Below are positions 1-11,800 of a stretch of 64,000 bases of DNA, piece after piece; positions within the stretch are counted from its first letter, which is position 1, and each line of letters opens with the position of its first letter. This DNA comes from Pacificispira sp033344895. GTDB taxonomy: Bacteria > Pseudomonadota > Alphaproteobacteria > UBA8366 > Aestuariispiraceae. The translations under genes and the position numbers were made by a program. Location of the stretch: the NCBI GenBank assembly GCA_965229685.1, contig OZ245920.1, positions 1,550,001 through 1,614,000 on the forward strand. Reading direction: 5' to 3'. The notes beneath the pieces are model-generated. The model was not told where the DNA came from. It searched no databases and was given only the letters and a program-made list of their open reading frames with translations.

Positions 1-2667
1 TATTCGCTAACGCGGCAAGCCGGGGTCGGTACGGCGGTCGTGAACGCGGACGGCACTTACTCCTACACGCCAAACGCCGAGTATGAGGGCAGCGATTCTT
101 TCCGGATTCGCGTGGAAGATGGCTCTGGCACTGCCATAGAACGCGATATCCAGTTGGATGTCGGGAATTCAGGTGGCGAGATGGATTGGGGCGCGGAGTG
201 GCGCGTGCTCGGACGCGTACCCGACAGGGCCGTGCTGCTTGCAAACGGCCAGATTCTTGCGTCTTGGCGTCAGGGGGCAACGTACTTCACGCAAGTTTAT
301 GCACCGGACGGTTCGGAAGTGGGGGGGGTGAATTCACTGCCGCCGGAAACGTTCAGTTCAACTTACTATATTTACAACTTTAGACTGCGGGCTCATCCCG
401 ACGGAGGTGCCGTGCTGGATTGGATGGCACGTCGGAGGTCGAGCAGTGGATCTACTATCGGATATTCGCGTATTGTTCAGCGGGTGGATGTAAGTGGCGC
501 AACGTCCGCTGCGCCGATCGAGCTCAGGTTGGACGAGGATAACGGCGGTACGTGGTCGCCTCAGGATGACAGTTTCGCGGTCTTGTCCGATGGCGCCTAT
601 GCGGTCACTTGGACGGATCGCCCTAATGGAAACATTGGCGATATCGCCCTTCAGATTTTTAATGCCGACGGATCGGCGCGTACGCAACGAATTGCGGTGA
701 CGGCGCATAGTGGACTTGAATTTCTGTCCGTGGCGAAGCCGCTGCCGGATGGTGGTGTTGTCCTGGTCTGGGAAGGGCGCGGGGCTTTCGCCCGCGTCTA
801 CGATAAAGACGGTCAGGCGCTGACGCCCGAAATCGAGCTGACCGAAACCAATGTGACCTATCTCGAGGTCGCCGCATTGGATGACGGTGGGTTTGTCGCC
901 TACTGGCAGGAAGGTAGCAGCGGGAACTATCGCGCGATTGCGCAGAGAGTAGCGGCCGATGGCAGCTTGATCGGCGAACAGATTGTCTTGCTCGGAGATG
1001 CCAACCAAACCGGCAATTTCGAAGTTGTCGATTTGCCTGGTGGCGGGTTTGTATTTGGCTGGGCGGATTATGCGCCTGACTCGGGTGCTGTCGGCTCCTT
1101 CATGCAGCCTTACAGTTCGGACGGTATTCCCGTTTCCGACCCTATTCGGATAACGGACCCGGCCACTCCGACCGGTACAAATGTGTACTTTGAGAGTTCG
1201 GCCAACGGCTCGTTGATAGCGCAATGGGGCGCCAATTTCCGTTACTTTGTAAATCAGGGTGGGCTGGTCACCGAAGACGGCGAAACCGTTTTCGGCAATG
1301 CTGAAGCCAACGAGATTTCCGGGCTTGGTGGCGATGACCATCTGATCGGTGGGGACGGGGACGACACGCTGACCGGCGGGGATGGTCGGGACACGCTGGA
1401 TGGCGGAGATGGCGACGACGTCCTGATCGCCGATATTGCCGATGCGTCCGCGTCCGGCGGTGCCGGGCTGGATACCCTGCTGATCGACGCGAGCAGCGGG
1501 ACGATAACATTGTCGGCGGCCGAGGGAACCGTGTCCTCCGGCGGCCAGAGCGTGGCGGTGAGCGGTGTAGAGCGTTTCGGCATTCTGCTCTCGGGTGCTC
1601 TTTCCGATTCCGCGGAACCGGGTTCGGGTGGCGAGAGCGGTGTCGCCGGACCCGATCTGATTGTGAATCTGAGCGATGGGTATTCACAGCATGATCTGAC
1701 GCAGGTCATGGACCGGCTGGGCGCGGTCGTGACCTATGGCGCGGGCGAGGCGATCCAGTTCTGGGACGTGCTGGACGAGGCAGTTGACGTCGATGCGGTG
1801 CTGGCGGAATACGATTTCGCGCAGAATGTCGACCTAAATGCTGAAATCTCCCTCGATGTGGAAGCGCCCGACGTCGTCAGCAGTCAGGAAATCGGTGCGC
1901 AATTGCTCGCCGACGCGCAAACGGAATTTTCCGCGGCGGCCACGCCCAACGATCCAAGCTTCGGGTCGCTTTACGGCATGCAGCGGATATCGGCGCCCGA
2001 TGCGTGGGAGCGGCGCACCGATGCATCGAGTGTGGTCATCGGGGTCATCGATACCGGAATCGACGTCGACCATCCCGACCTCGTCAACAATATGTGGGTC
2101 AATGAAGGCGAGATCTGGGGCGACGGGATCGACAATGACGGCAACGGCTACATTGACGATTACCACGGCTACGATTTTTACAATAACCGGGGTATCGGCC
2201 CGGGCTCCAACAGCGACGGGCACGGACACGGCACGCATGTCGCGGGGACCATAGCGGCGGAGGGCAATAACGGGATCGGTGTCTCCGGGGTTGCCTGGAA
2301 CGCCAGCCTGATGGCCGTGAAGATCTTCAGCGACGCCGGCAGAACGAACACGTCGGCGATCATTGCCGGAATCCAATACGCGACCATGATGGGCGCGCAG
2401 GTTACCAACAATTCCTGGGGCGGGGGGCTTACAATTCTTCGATCCTGGCCGCCATTCAACAGGCACAGGATGCGGGCAGCATTTTTGTGGCCGCGGCGGG
2501 CAATGACTACCGGACAGACAACGACACCGTCCCGCACTATCCGTCGACCTATAACCTGGACAATATCGTTGCCGTGGCGTCGACGGATTCGAACGACAAT
2601 CTGTCTTCGTTCTCGAATATCGGTGCCACCACGGTCGACCTGGGAGCGCCCGGCACATCGATCCTGA
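1..2667 (+). CDS. Giant RTX/subtilase exoprotein, 5' part (partial, frame broken near 2427)
   Basis: The frame is open from base 1, so the N-terminus lies outside the window. In order it encodes the end of a cadherin-like/Ig-like bacterial domain (about 1-170), a stretch of repeated 'DGGFV...W...ADG...G' strands resembling a beta-propeller (about 190-1260), RTX nonapeptides of GGDGDD type (1318-1440), a roughly 70-residue segment that may be a protease pro-region (about 1650-1860), and the front of a subtilisin (S8) domain. The catalytic Asp codon is at 2050 (VIDTGID) and the catalytic His codon at 2227 (HGTHVAGT). After the NNSWGGG codons at 2407-2427 the frame loses all similarity to the family and ends at 2667. 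The missing part of the domain continues one base back, in the frame that runs to 15449, so the two pieces are one gene interrupted by a -1 shift or a missing G in the run 2422-2427. The last 80 or so residues of this frame are therefore probably not real. The protein is expected to be exported by type I secretion. Confidence 0.85.
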   Translation, partial: YSLTRQAGVGTAVVNADGTYSYTPNAEYEGSDSFRIRVEDGSGTAIERDIQLDVGNSGGEMDWGAEWRVLGRVPDRAVLLANGQILASWRQGATYFTQVYAPDGSEVGGVNSLPPETFSSTYYIYNFRLRAHPDGGAVLDWMARRRSSSGSTIGYSRIVQRVDVSGATSAAPIELRLDEDNGGTWSPQDDSFAVLSDGAYAVTWTDRPNGNIGDIALQIFNADGSARTQRIAVTAHSGLEFLSVAKPLPDGGVVLVWEGRGAFARVYDKDGQALTPEIELTETNVTYLEVAALDDGGFVAYWQEGSSGNYRAIAQRVAADGSLIGEQIVLLGDANQTGNFEVVDLPGGGFVFGWADYAPDSGAVGSFMQPYSSDGIPVSDPIRITDPATPTGTNVYFESSANGSLIAQWGANFRYFVNQGGLVTEDGETVFGNAEANEISGLGGDDHLIGGDGDDTLTGGDGRDTLDGGDGDDVLIADIADASASGGAGLDTLLIDASSGTITLSAAEGTVSSGGQSVAVSGVERFGILLSGALSDSAEPGSGGESGVAGPDLIVNLSDGYSQHDLTQVMDRLGAVVTYGAGEAIQFWDVLDEAVDVDAVLAEYDFAQNVDLNAEISLDVEAPDVVSSQEIGAQLLADAQTEFSAAATPNDPSFGSLYGMQRISAPDAWERRTDASSVVIGVIDTGIDVDHPDLVNNMWVNEGEIWGDGIDNDGNGYIDDYHGYDFYNNRGIGPGSNSDGHGHGTHVAGTIAAEGNNGIGVSGVAWNASLMAVKIFSDAGRTNTSAIIAGIQYATMMGAQVTNNSWGGGLTILRSWPPFNRHRMRAAFLWPRRAMTTGQTTTPSRTIRRPITWTISLPWRRRIRTTICLRSRISVPPRSTWERPAHRS

Positions 2668-2885
2668 GCACCTATCTGAATGACGGCTACGCCAGTATGA
2701 ACGGCACGTCGATGGCGACGCCTCATGTGACCGGTGCCATCGCGCTGATGCGAGCCGAAAACCCTTACATGTCCTATGGCGAGATCATCGAGGCCCTGCT
2801 GGACAGCACCGATTCCCTGTCCAGTCTGAACGGCATCACCCGCACCGGCGGGCGGCTGAATCTCGATGCGGCCCTGGAAGCGGTG
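1966..2885 (+). other. Subtilisin-type (S8) catalytic domain A
   Basis: This is the first protease domain of the giant RTX protein. The triad is visible as Asp (codon 2050), His (codon 2227) and Ser (codon 2709). The Ser is in the frame that continues to 15449, so the domain is only complete if the break at the G run 2422-2427 is bridged. Without the bridge the first protease would lack its Ser nucleophile. Confidence 0.85.
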
Positions 2886-5800
2886 TCGACCGGCAGCATC
2901 CCGATCCTGGCCGCGCGCAACATCTATATGGCCGGGGATGTGGGCAGTTTCAGGCACCATATCGACATTGCGAATCCTGCGGGCATCACGATGTCCGTCG
3001 CGCTGGCGCCATCTATCGGCACGATCGACATCGTCGGCGATCAAACGGGCTATTTCGACTATACGCCCGGTGCCGGTCAGTACGGCGAGCGCATCGACCT
3101 ACGGGCCGAAAACGCCTATGGAATTGCCGCCACGGTCAGCTTCGTCGTCAACAAGTTCAATGTCGGCAGCGCCACCCTTCAGGGGTCATCGGCTGCCGAT
3201 CTGGTCCTTGGCGGCGCCCTGTCGGAGACGCTGATCGGCGGCGACGGTGCTGACATTCTGCGCGGCGGCGGGGGCGACGACACGCTGATCGGCGGCAGTG
3301 CCGTCGACATCCTGGATGGCGGTGACGGGTACGATACCGTCTCCTATCAGGACAGCCAGACCGGGGTGACAGTGTCGCTGGCGGACGGCGGCGGATCCGT
3401 CGATTCCTTCAGCAATGTCGAGGCACTTTCGGGGTCGGATCATGCCGACAGGCTCACCGGCGATGGAAACGACAACCGACTCAGCGGTGGCGATGGCAAC
3501 GATACGCTGGTTGGCGGCGGCGGGGCGGACACGCTGATCGGCGGCGACGGCACCGATTACGCTTCCTACCAGTCGGAAACCGACAACCTGACCATCGCAC
3601 TGCCGCACGGGATCGCGAACGGCGATGCGCAAGGCGACACGTATGAGGGCATCGAGGGGCTGATCGGCGGTCAGGGCAATGACAGGATACTGACCTCCAG
3701 TGCGACCCTTTCGCTGTTCGGCCAGAGTGGTGACGATGTCCTGATCGGCCAGTCCGGGTCGACCGTCGCCAATTCCGGCAATGATTTCCTGAGCGGCGAT
3801 GCCGGCAACGATACGCTGATCGGTCTCGATGGTAACGACACGATCTATGGCGGCGATGGCGACGACCTCATCTTCGCCGGTGCCGGGTCCGACCGCGTTT
3901 ACGGCGGCGCCGGCAGCGATACCCTGCATCTCGGTTATCTGTCCCAGTCGGTCGACGTCGACATGGATAACGGGGTCGTGTCCGGTGCAGAGATTGGAAC
4001 GATTACCTTCACGGGCATCGAAACCATCATTTACGAGGATGCCAGCGGCGGAACCATCTCGGCCGGGGCGGGCGCTGAGGTCTTTGTCGATACATATGGC
4101 GCGGTCGTCGATTACAGCGCGTCGGATGAAGGGATCACCATTGATCTTCGGACGGGAGCCGGGGCGGGTGGTTTGGCCGAAGGGGATCTCCTTTACGGAG
4201 ATCTGACGATCCGGGGAACCAGCCACGCGGATTCTCTCCATGTATCGATCGGCGACCAGACCTTCCATGGTGGCGATGGCATTGATACGGCGCATTTCAC
4301 GTCGAACTTCGCCGATTATGCCATCAGCGTTGTCGATGGCACGGTAACCGTCACGGACAGCGTGGCCGGGCGGGACGGGACAACCGCACTCACCGGCACG
4401 GAATATCTGGCATTTGCCGACGGAACGGTGACGGCCTCCGGTGAGCCTGAACTGCATGTAACGCCGCAATCGATCGACGAAAACAATCCGCAGGTCCAGG
4501 CCGCCGCCGATGTTTCCGTGCTGGATCTTAGCGGTGAGACATACACTTATTCGCTGATGAGCGATCACGATGGGCTGTTTTCCATCGACGCGACCAGCGG
4601 CGCGGTCACGACCAACCGTGCCGTGGATTTCGAGGAACAGGCTTCCTACACCCTGACGGCGGTTGCAGTGAGCAGCACGGGGGCCACTCTGACGCAGGAT
4701 TTCACCGTTGCGGTGGACGATCTGAACGATGCGCCGGTGTTCAACCCGGCGACGTTGAGCGTCTCCGAGGATGTCAGTGTCGGCTCCGTCGTCGGAACAC
4801 TGTCCGGCACGGATCAGGATTTCGGGGATGTTTTGAGTTTTTCCCTGGTCAACGATGCGGATGGTCGATTCTCCATCGACGCCTCGACGGGTGTCGTCTC
4901 TGTTGCCCGCACGCTGGATTTCGAAACGGCGGAATCGCACGAAATCGTTGCCCTCGTCACCGATTCCGCGTCGGCCAGCGACACCACGACCCTTACGGTC
5001 CAGGTGCAGGATGTATTCGAGTTTCCGGACCTGGTCGCCCGGACGGTGCGTCTGGCCCAAGACTCCGTTGCCAACTGGTCACTGGAGACGACGGTATCCG
5101 ATTTCGAAAGGTCCACATTCTCCGTAGCCGGCGCGCCTTCGCACGGCACCGTGACGGTCGACGCGGACGGCCAGGTCCAATATCAACCTGACACCGGATA
5201 CTTCGGTTCCGACAGTTTTTCGATCCGTTTGACGGACGATTCCGGGGCCCATGTGGACCGAACCGTTTCGCTGGAGGTCGTGGGGCCGCAAGCAACGTTG
5301 GAGAGTTCCGGGGAGGCCTTCGATTCAACGGGCCGGTATTCGCAGGCGGAATCGAAAGCATCGGCGAAGTTCGGTGATGGCAATATCGGTACCTTCTGGG
5401 TGGAGGCGCCGACGAAATCCATTCATTTCAGAGCCCATCAGCCTGACGGGACCCTGGTCGGCGATGAAGTCGTGCTGTTTGAATCACCTGAATTCAAAAG
5501 CGGTATCGATGCGGTGCAGCTCGCGGGCGGTAATGCGGTCGTCGCCTGGAGAGGCAATCCGTTCTACATTCAGGACTACAATGCCACTGCCGTCATTGTC
5601 GGATCGGACGGACAACCGATCGGTGAGCCGATCGTCATGTGGGAAGGAAATACGCCTTCCTACTTCGATCTGGAGGCTCATCCGGATGGGGGATTTGTTT
5701 TCCTGCGTCATTCGAAGGCGGGAAGTCCGGAAGTCCATGAGCTTCATGTTCAGAGATTCTCATCCGACGGCGCCACTATTGGCGAGCCGGTCGAACTGCT

Positions 5801-8800
5801 TTCCGCCACACCAGGACACATTGTCGGCTATCCGCAGGTCCTGGCCCTCTCGGACGGCGGGTATGCACTAACCTGGTCAGAAGACCATAGTCTGGGAACC
5901 CCTGCTGAGGACGATACGACCGTAAAGGTTCAATTGTTCGATGCGGATGGGACGGCTCGGGCAGATGCCGTAGTACTCGACACTTTCAGCGTAACAACGC
6001 CTGCCAAACTTACCGAGTTGTCGAACGGCAATGTATCGCTTGCCTGGCAGCCCAGGCATTCCGCCTTTCCGAGACCAAACCAGACGATCGAGACCGCCGT
6101 GGTCTCAGCCGATGGCGCACTTCTGGGCGATGTCACGACGGTTGCGACACAGCAGGGCGAGTCACTCTATCTTAACGAAGCCCAGATAACGCACCTCCCG
6201 AACAATTCGTATGTCGTTGGCTGGACCGAACGCTTGCCCAGCGGCGGGGCGTATCGGGAACAGGTCCTGGTACAGGTCATGTCGGAAAATGGTGACCTCC
6301 TGGGTGAGCCGGAGATCGTTCACCAATCCGCCAATATGGGTCTCAGGGACCTCACATTGGTATTCGATGAGGCGTCAGAACAGTTCCTCGTTTCCTGGCG
6401 CGATGGTCCCAGTTTCGACATCTTCGTCACGCAGTTGTCCTATCGGGAAGTGATCGATGTGGCGGGAACGGCCGGCGACGACACCTTGTTCGCCTGGACC
6501 GAAGGCGGCACGGTCGAGGGCCTTGCCGGGGACGATGTTCTGGTCGGTGCTCAGGGGGATGATACGCTGGATGGCGGTGTCGGCGCGGATATCCTCAATG
6601 GCGGTGCCGGGGACGATATCCTGCTGGCAGACACACTTGACGCAGAACTGAGCGGCGGCGCGGGCTTCGACATTGTGCGCCTGGACGTAGAGACTGGTTC
6701 CGTTGCGATCGGATCCGACCAGGTTGGTGCCGCGTCACTTTCGGGCGTGGAAAGGGTCGAGATTTCATACGTCGCGGAGGATGCCGACAGTCTTTCCGAG
6801 GCGTCGGACGATGGAAATGACGAAGGCGTCGACCTGTTGGTTGATCTTTCGCGCGGCTATGCGCGCGGTGCCCTTCTGAAAGCACAGGAGGACCTTGGCG
6901 CCGAGATCGTTTATGGCGCCGATGGCACCATCCAGTTCTGGAACATCGAAGGCGATGCCGCCGCCGGCGTCGACTTGTTCGAGGAACTCGGCCTGACGGG
7001 GATTGCCGAACTCAACGGTCAACTGAGTGTCGATTTCCAGTTCGAATCCGATGTCCTGCCCGCGAACGCGCTATCACAGGAAGTCTCGGGTTCCGATTTT
7101 GAAGCGCGGGCCATTCCGAATGATCCCAATGTCGGCTCGCTCTACGGGCTGCAGAGAATCGGTGCCTATGATGCCTGGGACAAGCAGACCGGCAGCGCGG
7201 ATGTCACCGTTGCGGTCATCGATAGCGGCATCGATCTCGACCATGCCGATCTGCAGGGCAATCTGTGGGTCAACGAGGGTGAGATCTGGGGCGATGGGAT
7301 CGACAATGACGGCAATGGCTATATCGACGATTACAACGGCTACGATTTTGTAAACAATCGGGGAATTGGGCCGGGTTATTCGCGAGACGACGACAACGGT
7401 CACGGCACCCATGTCGCCGGTACAATCGCGGCGCAGGGCAACAATGGCATCGGCATCAGCGGCGTTGCGTGGAACGCCAGCCTGATGGCGGTCAAGGTGC
7501 TGGATGGGGGTGGCAGCGGGTCAATCGCCGACATCGTCGAAGGCATCCGCTATGCCACGATGATGGGCGCGCGGGTCAGCAACAATTCCTATGGCGGGCG
7601 TGGTTACAGTCATTACTACACCTCTATTTCTACCGCCATCAGCGAAGCGCGCGATGCGGGCTCTATTTTCGTTGCGTCAGCCGGCAACAACGGCAGCAGT
7701 AACGAAAACTCTTACGCCAGTTATCCTGCCAGTTTCACGCATGCCAATATCGTCTCGGTCGCGTCGACGACCAGTACGGATTCCCTGTCCTATTTCTCCA
7801 ATTATGGAGCCACGTCGGTAGACCTCGGGGCACCCGGGCATTCCATCTATTCGACCTATCGGGGCGGCGGATACAGAACGCTTTCCGGAACCTCCATGGC
7901 GGCGCCCCATGTGACCGGTTCCATCGCACTGCTGTTGTCGGAAAATCCGGAACTGACCTACAGTGAGGCGATCGATGCAATCCTCGATAACGTCGATCGT
8001 GTCTCGAGCCTATCCGGTAGATCCGTAACAGGCGGCCGATTGAACGTGGCGGCCGCGATCGATTCTCTCGGCGATACGAGCGCGCCCGAGCTTTCGGTTC
8101 GAAATCTGATCCTGTCGTCGGATGTCGAGGCGGTGAGCATCGGCTTCGTCGTTTCGGACAACTACGGCGAAGAGATAACGGTCACAACGGATGGCGTCGA
8201 TTACGGCAGCATCAGTTTCAACGTCAATACTCAGACCCTCACATATCAGGCCGGAACGGGCGCCTATATTGACGACTTCACTGTTACTGCACGTGACCTG
8301 TCGGATAACGCAGCAACGCAGAACATGCGGGTCACACGGGTCACGGATGACGGCGGCGCGATACTGACGGGGGACGCATCCGACGAAGCCATTTTCGGAG
8401 GAGATTCCGCCGACACGATTTCCGGCGGCGCGGGTAACGACTACCTCGTCGGTGGTGCGGGCGACGACCTGCTGATGGGCGGGGACGGAGCCGACACGAT
8501 CTATGGCGGCGACGGCATCGATACGGTCAGCTTCGCCGATGCGACGACCGGCATTGTCGCCAGTCTGGCTTCCAATTCCGGAGGTAACGACATCCTGTTT
8601 GATGTCGAAGCCCTGGTGGGGAGCGACTTTGCAGACACGTTGAGCGGATCCAGCGGGGACGACACCCTGACCGGTGGTGCCGGGGATGATGTTCTGGATG
8701 GCGGCAGCGGCGCGGATGTCCTGATCGGCGGCGCCGGAGACGATGTGCTGGATGGCGGGGTCGGCGACGATACCTTGATCGGTGGAGAGGGCGCGGACCT

Positions 8801-11800
8801 CGCGACCTACACCTGGGACCAGTCCGGTGTCACGATATCTCTCGCCGACGGAACACAAACGGGCGCCGCGGCGGTTGATACCCTGATTGATATCGAAGGT
8901 GTCATAGCCGGCGGCGGGGATGACCTGCTGATCGGCGATGCCGGTGGCAACGAGTTCCAGGGCGGAGACGGAAACGACACGATCCTCGGGGGCGCCGGCA
9001 TCGATACGCTGTTCGGCATGAACGGCGATGATACGCTCGCCGGTGGCGCCGGTGCGGACAGCCTGTATGGCGGCGATGGCGACGACGTCATATATGCCGG
9101 CGCCGGCGATTACGTGAATGGCGGGGCCGGGTCCGACACGCTCGATCTGGGGTATATCTCCGGCGACGCGACTGTCGACTTCGATAGCGGAACCGTTTTC
9201 TTCGGTGATTCCGGCACGATCACCTTCCTGAACATCGAAAAAGTTGCCTATTCCATCGCCGAGAACGGGACCGTTACGGCAACAGCCGACGCCGACTTCT
9301 TCGCCTCGACAAACGGGAACATGGTCGACTATTCCGGCTCGGACGGCGCGGTTTCGCTTGATCTGGAAATTGGCATTGCCAGCGGCGGATATGCCGAAGG
9401 TGATCTCGTGCAGGGTATGACCCATGTCAGAGGGTCGGATTTCGACGACGCGTTCCGCGGTTCTGCCGGCAATGACACGATCATCGGCGGTGCGGGTTCC
9501 GATACCCTGACCTTGCGTGGTGCCTATTCGGATTACCTCCTCTCCTCGGACGTCGGAACGCTGGTTCTCGCCGACCAGGTGTCCGGGCGCGACGGTACCG
9601 ACCGGATCAGTGGCGTCGAAAGTATTGTGTTCTCCGACCGGACCATTACGGCGGGATCCGGTATCGTGTTGTTGCCGACGCACGGATCGGCGGAAGAGAA
9701 TGCCGGGGCGGGCCTCTCGGTTGCGCATGTCGGGTTGCTCTCGCTGGGTGGTGAAAGTTTCTCGCTTTCTCTGGCGGATGATTTCGACGGCCTGTTCTCG
9801 ATCGACCCGTCGTCCGGCGTGATCACCACGACGGGCGATCTGGATCATGAAGCGGTCGCCGCCTATACGCTGACCGTGGTTGCCACTGGTGATCTCGGGG
9901 GGAGCGAGGAAACGTCAGTAACGGTGACGGTCGACGACGTGAACGAGGCGCCTGTCGATCTTGGTGTTTCCAGTTTCACGGTGAGTGAGGATGCGGCGCC
10001 CGGAGATGGTTTCGCGACCTTGTCGGTCAATGATCCGGATGCGGGGGACAGCCATTCCTTTGCGCTGACGCAGGATGCGGAGGGCCGCTTCTCGATCGAT
10101 GCCGAGACGGGCGTCATCCGGGTTGCCGGCGCCCTGGATTACGAGGGGGCCCCGTCGCATGTGATTTCGGTCCGCGGGACGGATGCGGGCGGTCTCAGCA
10201 ATGACTGGGATGTGACCATCGCGGTATCGGATGCGAATGACGCGCCGGATGTGCCGTCGATTGCGCTGGTGGACTCGATCGGGGAGCACGCGACGATCGG
10301 GGCGGTGGTCGGGACGGCGACGGCGCATGATCAGGATGCCGGGGACAGCCTACGCTTTGCGCTGGTCGACGATCATGGCGGCGCCTTCGCGATCGACGCG
10401 GAGAGCGGTGTCATCACCCTGGCCGGTGGGCTGGACTACGAGACTGATGCCGCGCCGGTCCTGGAGGTACGCGCGACCGACAGCGGCGGCCTGTCGACGA
10501 CCGGTTCCGCGACGCTGACGGTGACGGACGAGAACGACGCGCCGGTGAGCGGCGCCGACCGGTTCGATACCGCCGAGGAGACCGCGATCACGCTGGATGT
10601 GATGCAGCTGGTGTCGAACGACGCTGATCCGGACGGGGACGTCTTCTCCTTCGGCGGTGTGGAGAATGCGATCGGCGGCACCGTCATGCAGGACGGCACG
10701 GAGATCGTCTTCACGCCCGACGAGGAGTTCGTCGGCACTGGAACCTTCGATTACATCGTCACCGACATCCATGGCGCGGCGTCGACCATCACGGTCAGCC
10801 TGGACGTGGCGGCCCAGACCATCGTGGCCGAAGGCGGCGACGGCAGCGATACCCTGCGCGGCGGTTCGGCCCATGACACGCTGTCCGGCGGAGATGGCAG
10901 CGATACGCTGATGGGCCGGAAGGGCAATGACGTCCTGATGGGCGGTGCCGGGGACGACCTTTATGTCTACCGTATCGGCGACGGTGCCGACATTCTCGAC
11001 GAGACGGTGGCGGACGGCCAGGACGGCGGGCGTGATACGCTCCGCTTCGGAGCCGGCATCACCGCCGAACGCGTGGAAGCGCAGATCGAGGGCCGGGATC
11101 TGGTCCTTCGCTTTGTCTCGGATGACGACGGATCGGAGGCCGGGGTACAGGCGGCGGGGGACGTGCTGCGCCTGCGCAACTGGCTGGACAGTGCGGCGCG
11201 GATCGAGGGCTTCACCTTCGAGGACCAGCCGGGACGGACACTCAGCGCGTCCGAGATGCTGTCGCGTTTCGGGGGCAGCGGCGACGAGGACTTCACCTGG
11301 ACCGAAGCGGCGGTCAGCCTGTTCGGACGCGGCGGTGCCGACCGGCTGGTCACGGGTGACAATGACGACACGCTGAGCGGCGGGACGGGCAACGATATCC
11401 TGATCGCGGGCGGCGGGCATGACCGGCTGGACGGCGGCGGCCCGACCAACCTGCTGTCATGGTCGGAGAACTTCGCCCAGGACGTCTACTACAAGGATGA
11501 CCTCTCGCCGTCGGCGGGGGATGTCGACAGCCCGGTCGACGGGGCCCGGGTGACGCGCCTGTCGCCGGGGGACGGGACGCGCATGCACCGTCTGATCCGC
11601 ACGGTCGAGGTCGTGGAGGCCGGGGTCCACACCGTATCGGTCTATGCCATGGCCGACGAGCTGGACGGCCTGCGGCTGGAGTTTGCGAGCGGCTGGGACG
11701 GCGCGAACTTTGCCCATTACGGCACCGCCGCCTTCAACATCGAGGACGGCTCCGTGGTCGGGACCAATCGCGATGTGAGCGGGGCACAGGTGGATGATGT

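Larger units (their letters stand above)
1..10230 (+). repeat. Two tandem ~5.15 kb units within the giant gene
   Basis: Landmarks recur in the same order about 5.1-5.2 kb apart. The Ig-like 'GSDSF' motif is near 90 and 5210, the protease Asp at 2050 and 7221, the protease Ser at 2709 and 7893, and the cadherin-like 'DGLFSID' near 4570 and 9790. Each unit is Ig-like, propeller-like, RTX, pro-like, subtilase, RTX, cadherin-like. The first unit is cut by the window edge. The copies have clearly diverged at DNA level, so the duplication is not recent. Confidence 0.8.

Noticed and set aside
2407..2440. Programmed -1 ribosomal frameshift at the G run
   Set aside because: No convincing X-XXY-YYZ slippery heptamer with a downstream pseudoknot was seen. 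A missing base in the homopolymer is simpler, though not excluded.
3217..3945. Regular short DNA repeats considered as a possible CRISPR array
   Set aside because: The repeats are imperfect, in frame, and translate to RTX nonapeptides; there are no constant repeats with unique spacers.
3186..5060. Long open frame on the minus strand (624 codons) within the giant RTX gene
   Set aside because: It is a mirror of the repetitive GC-rich RTX coding sequence. The product has no domain similarity, while the plus strand shows clear RTX and cadherin-like motifs.
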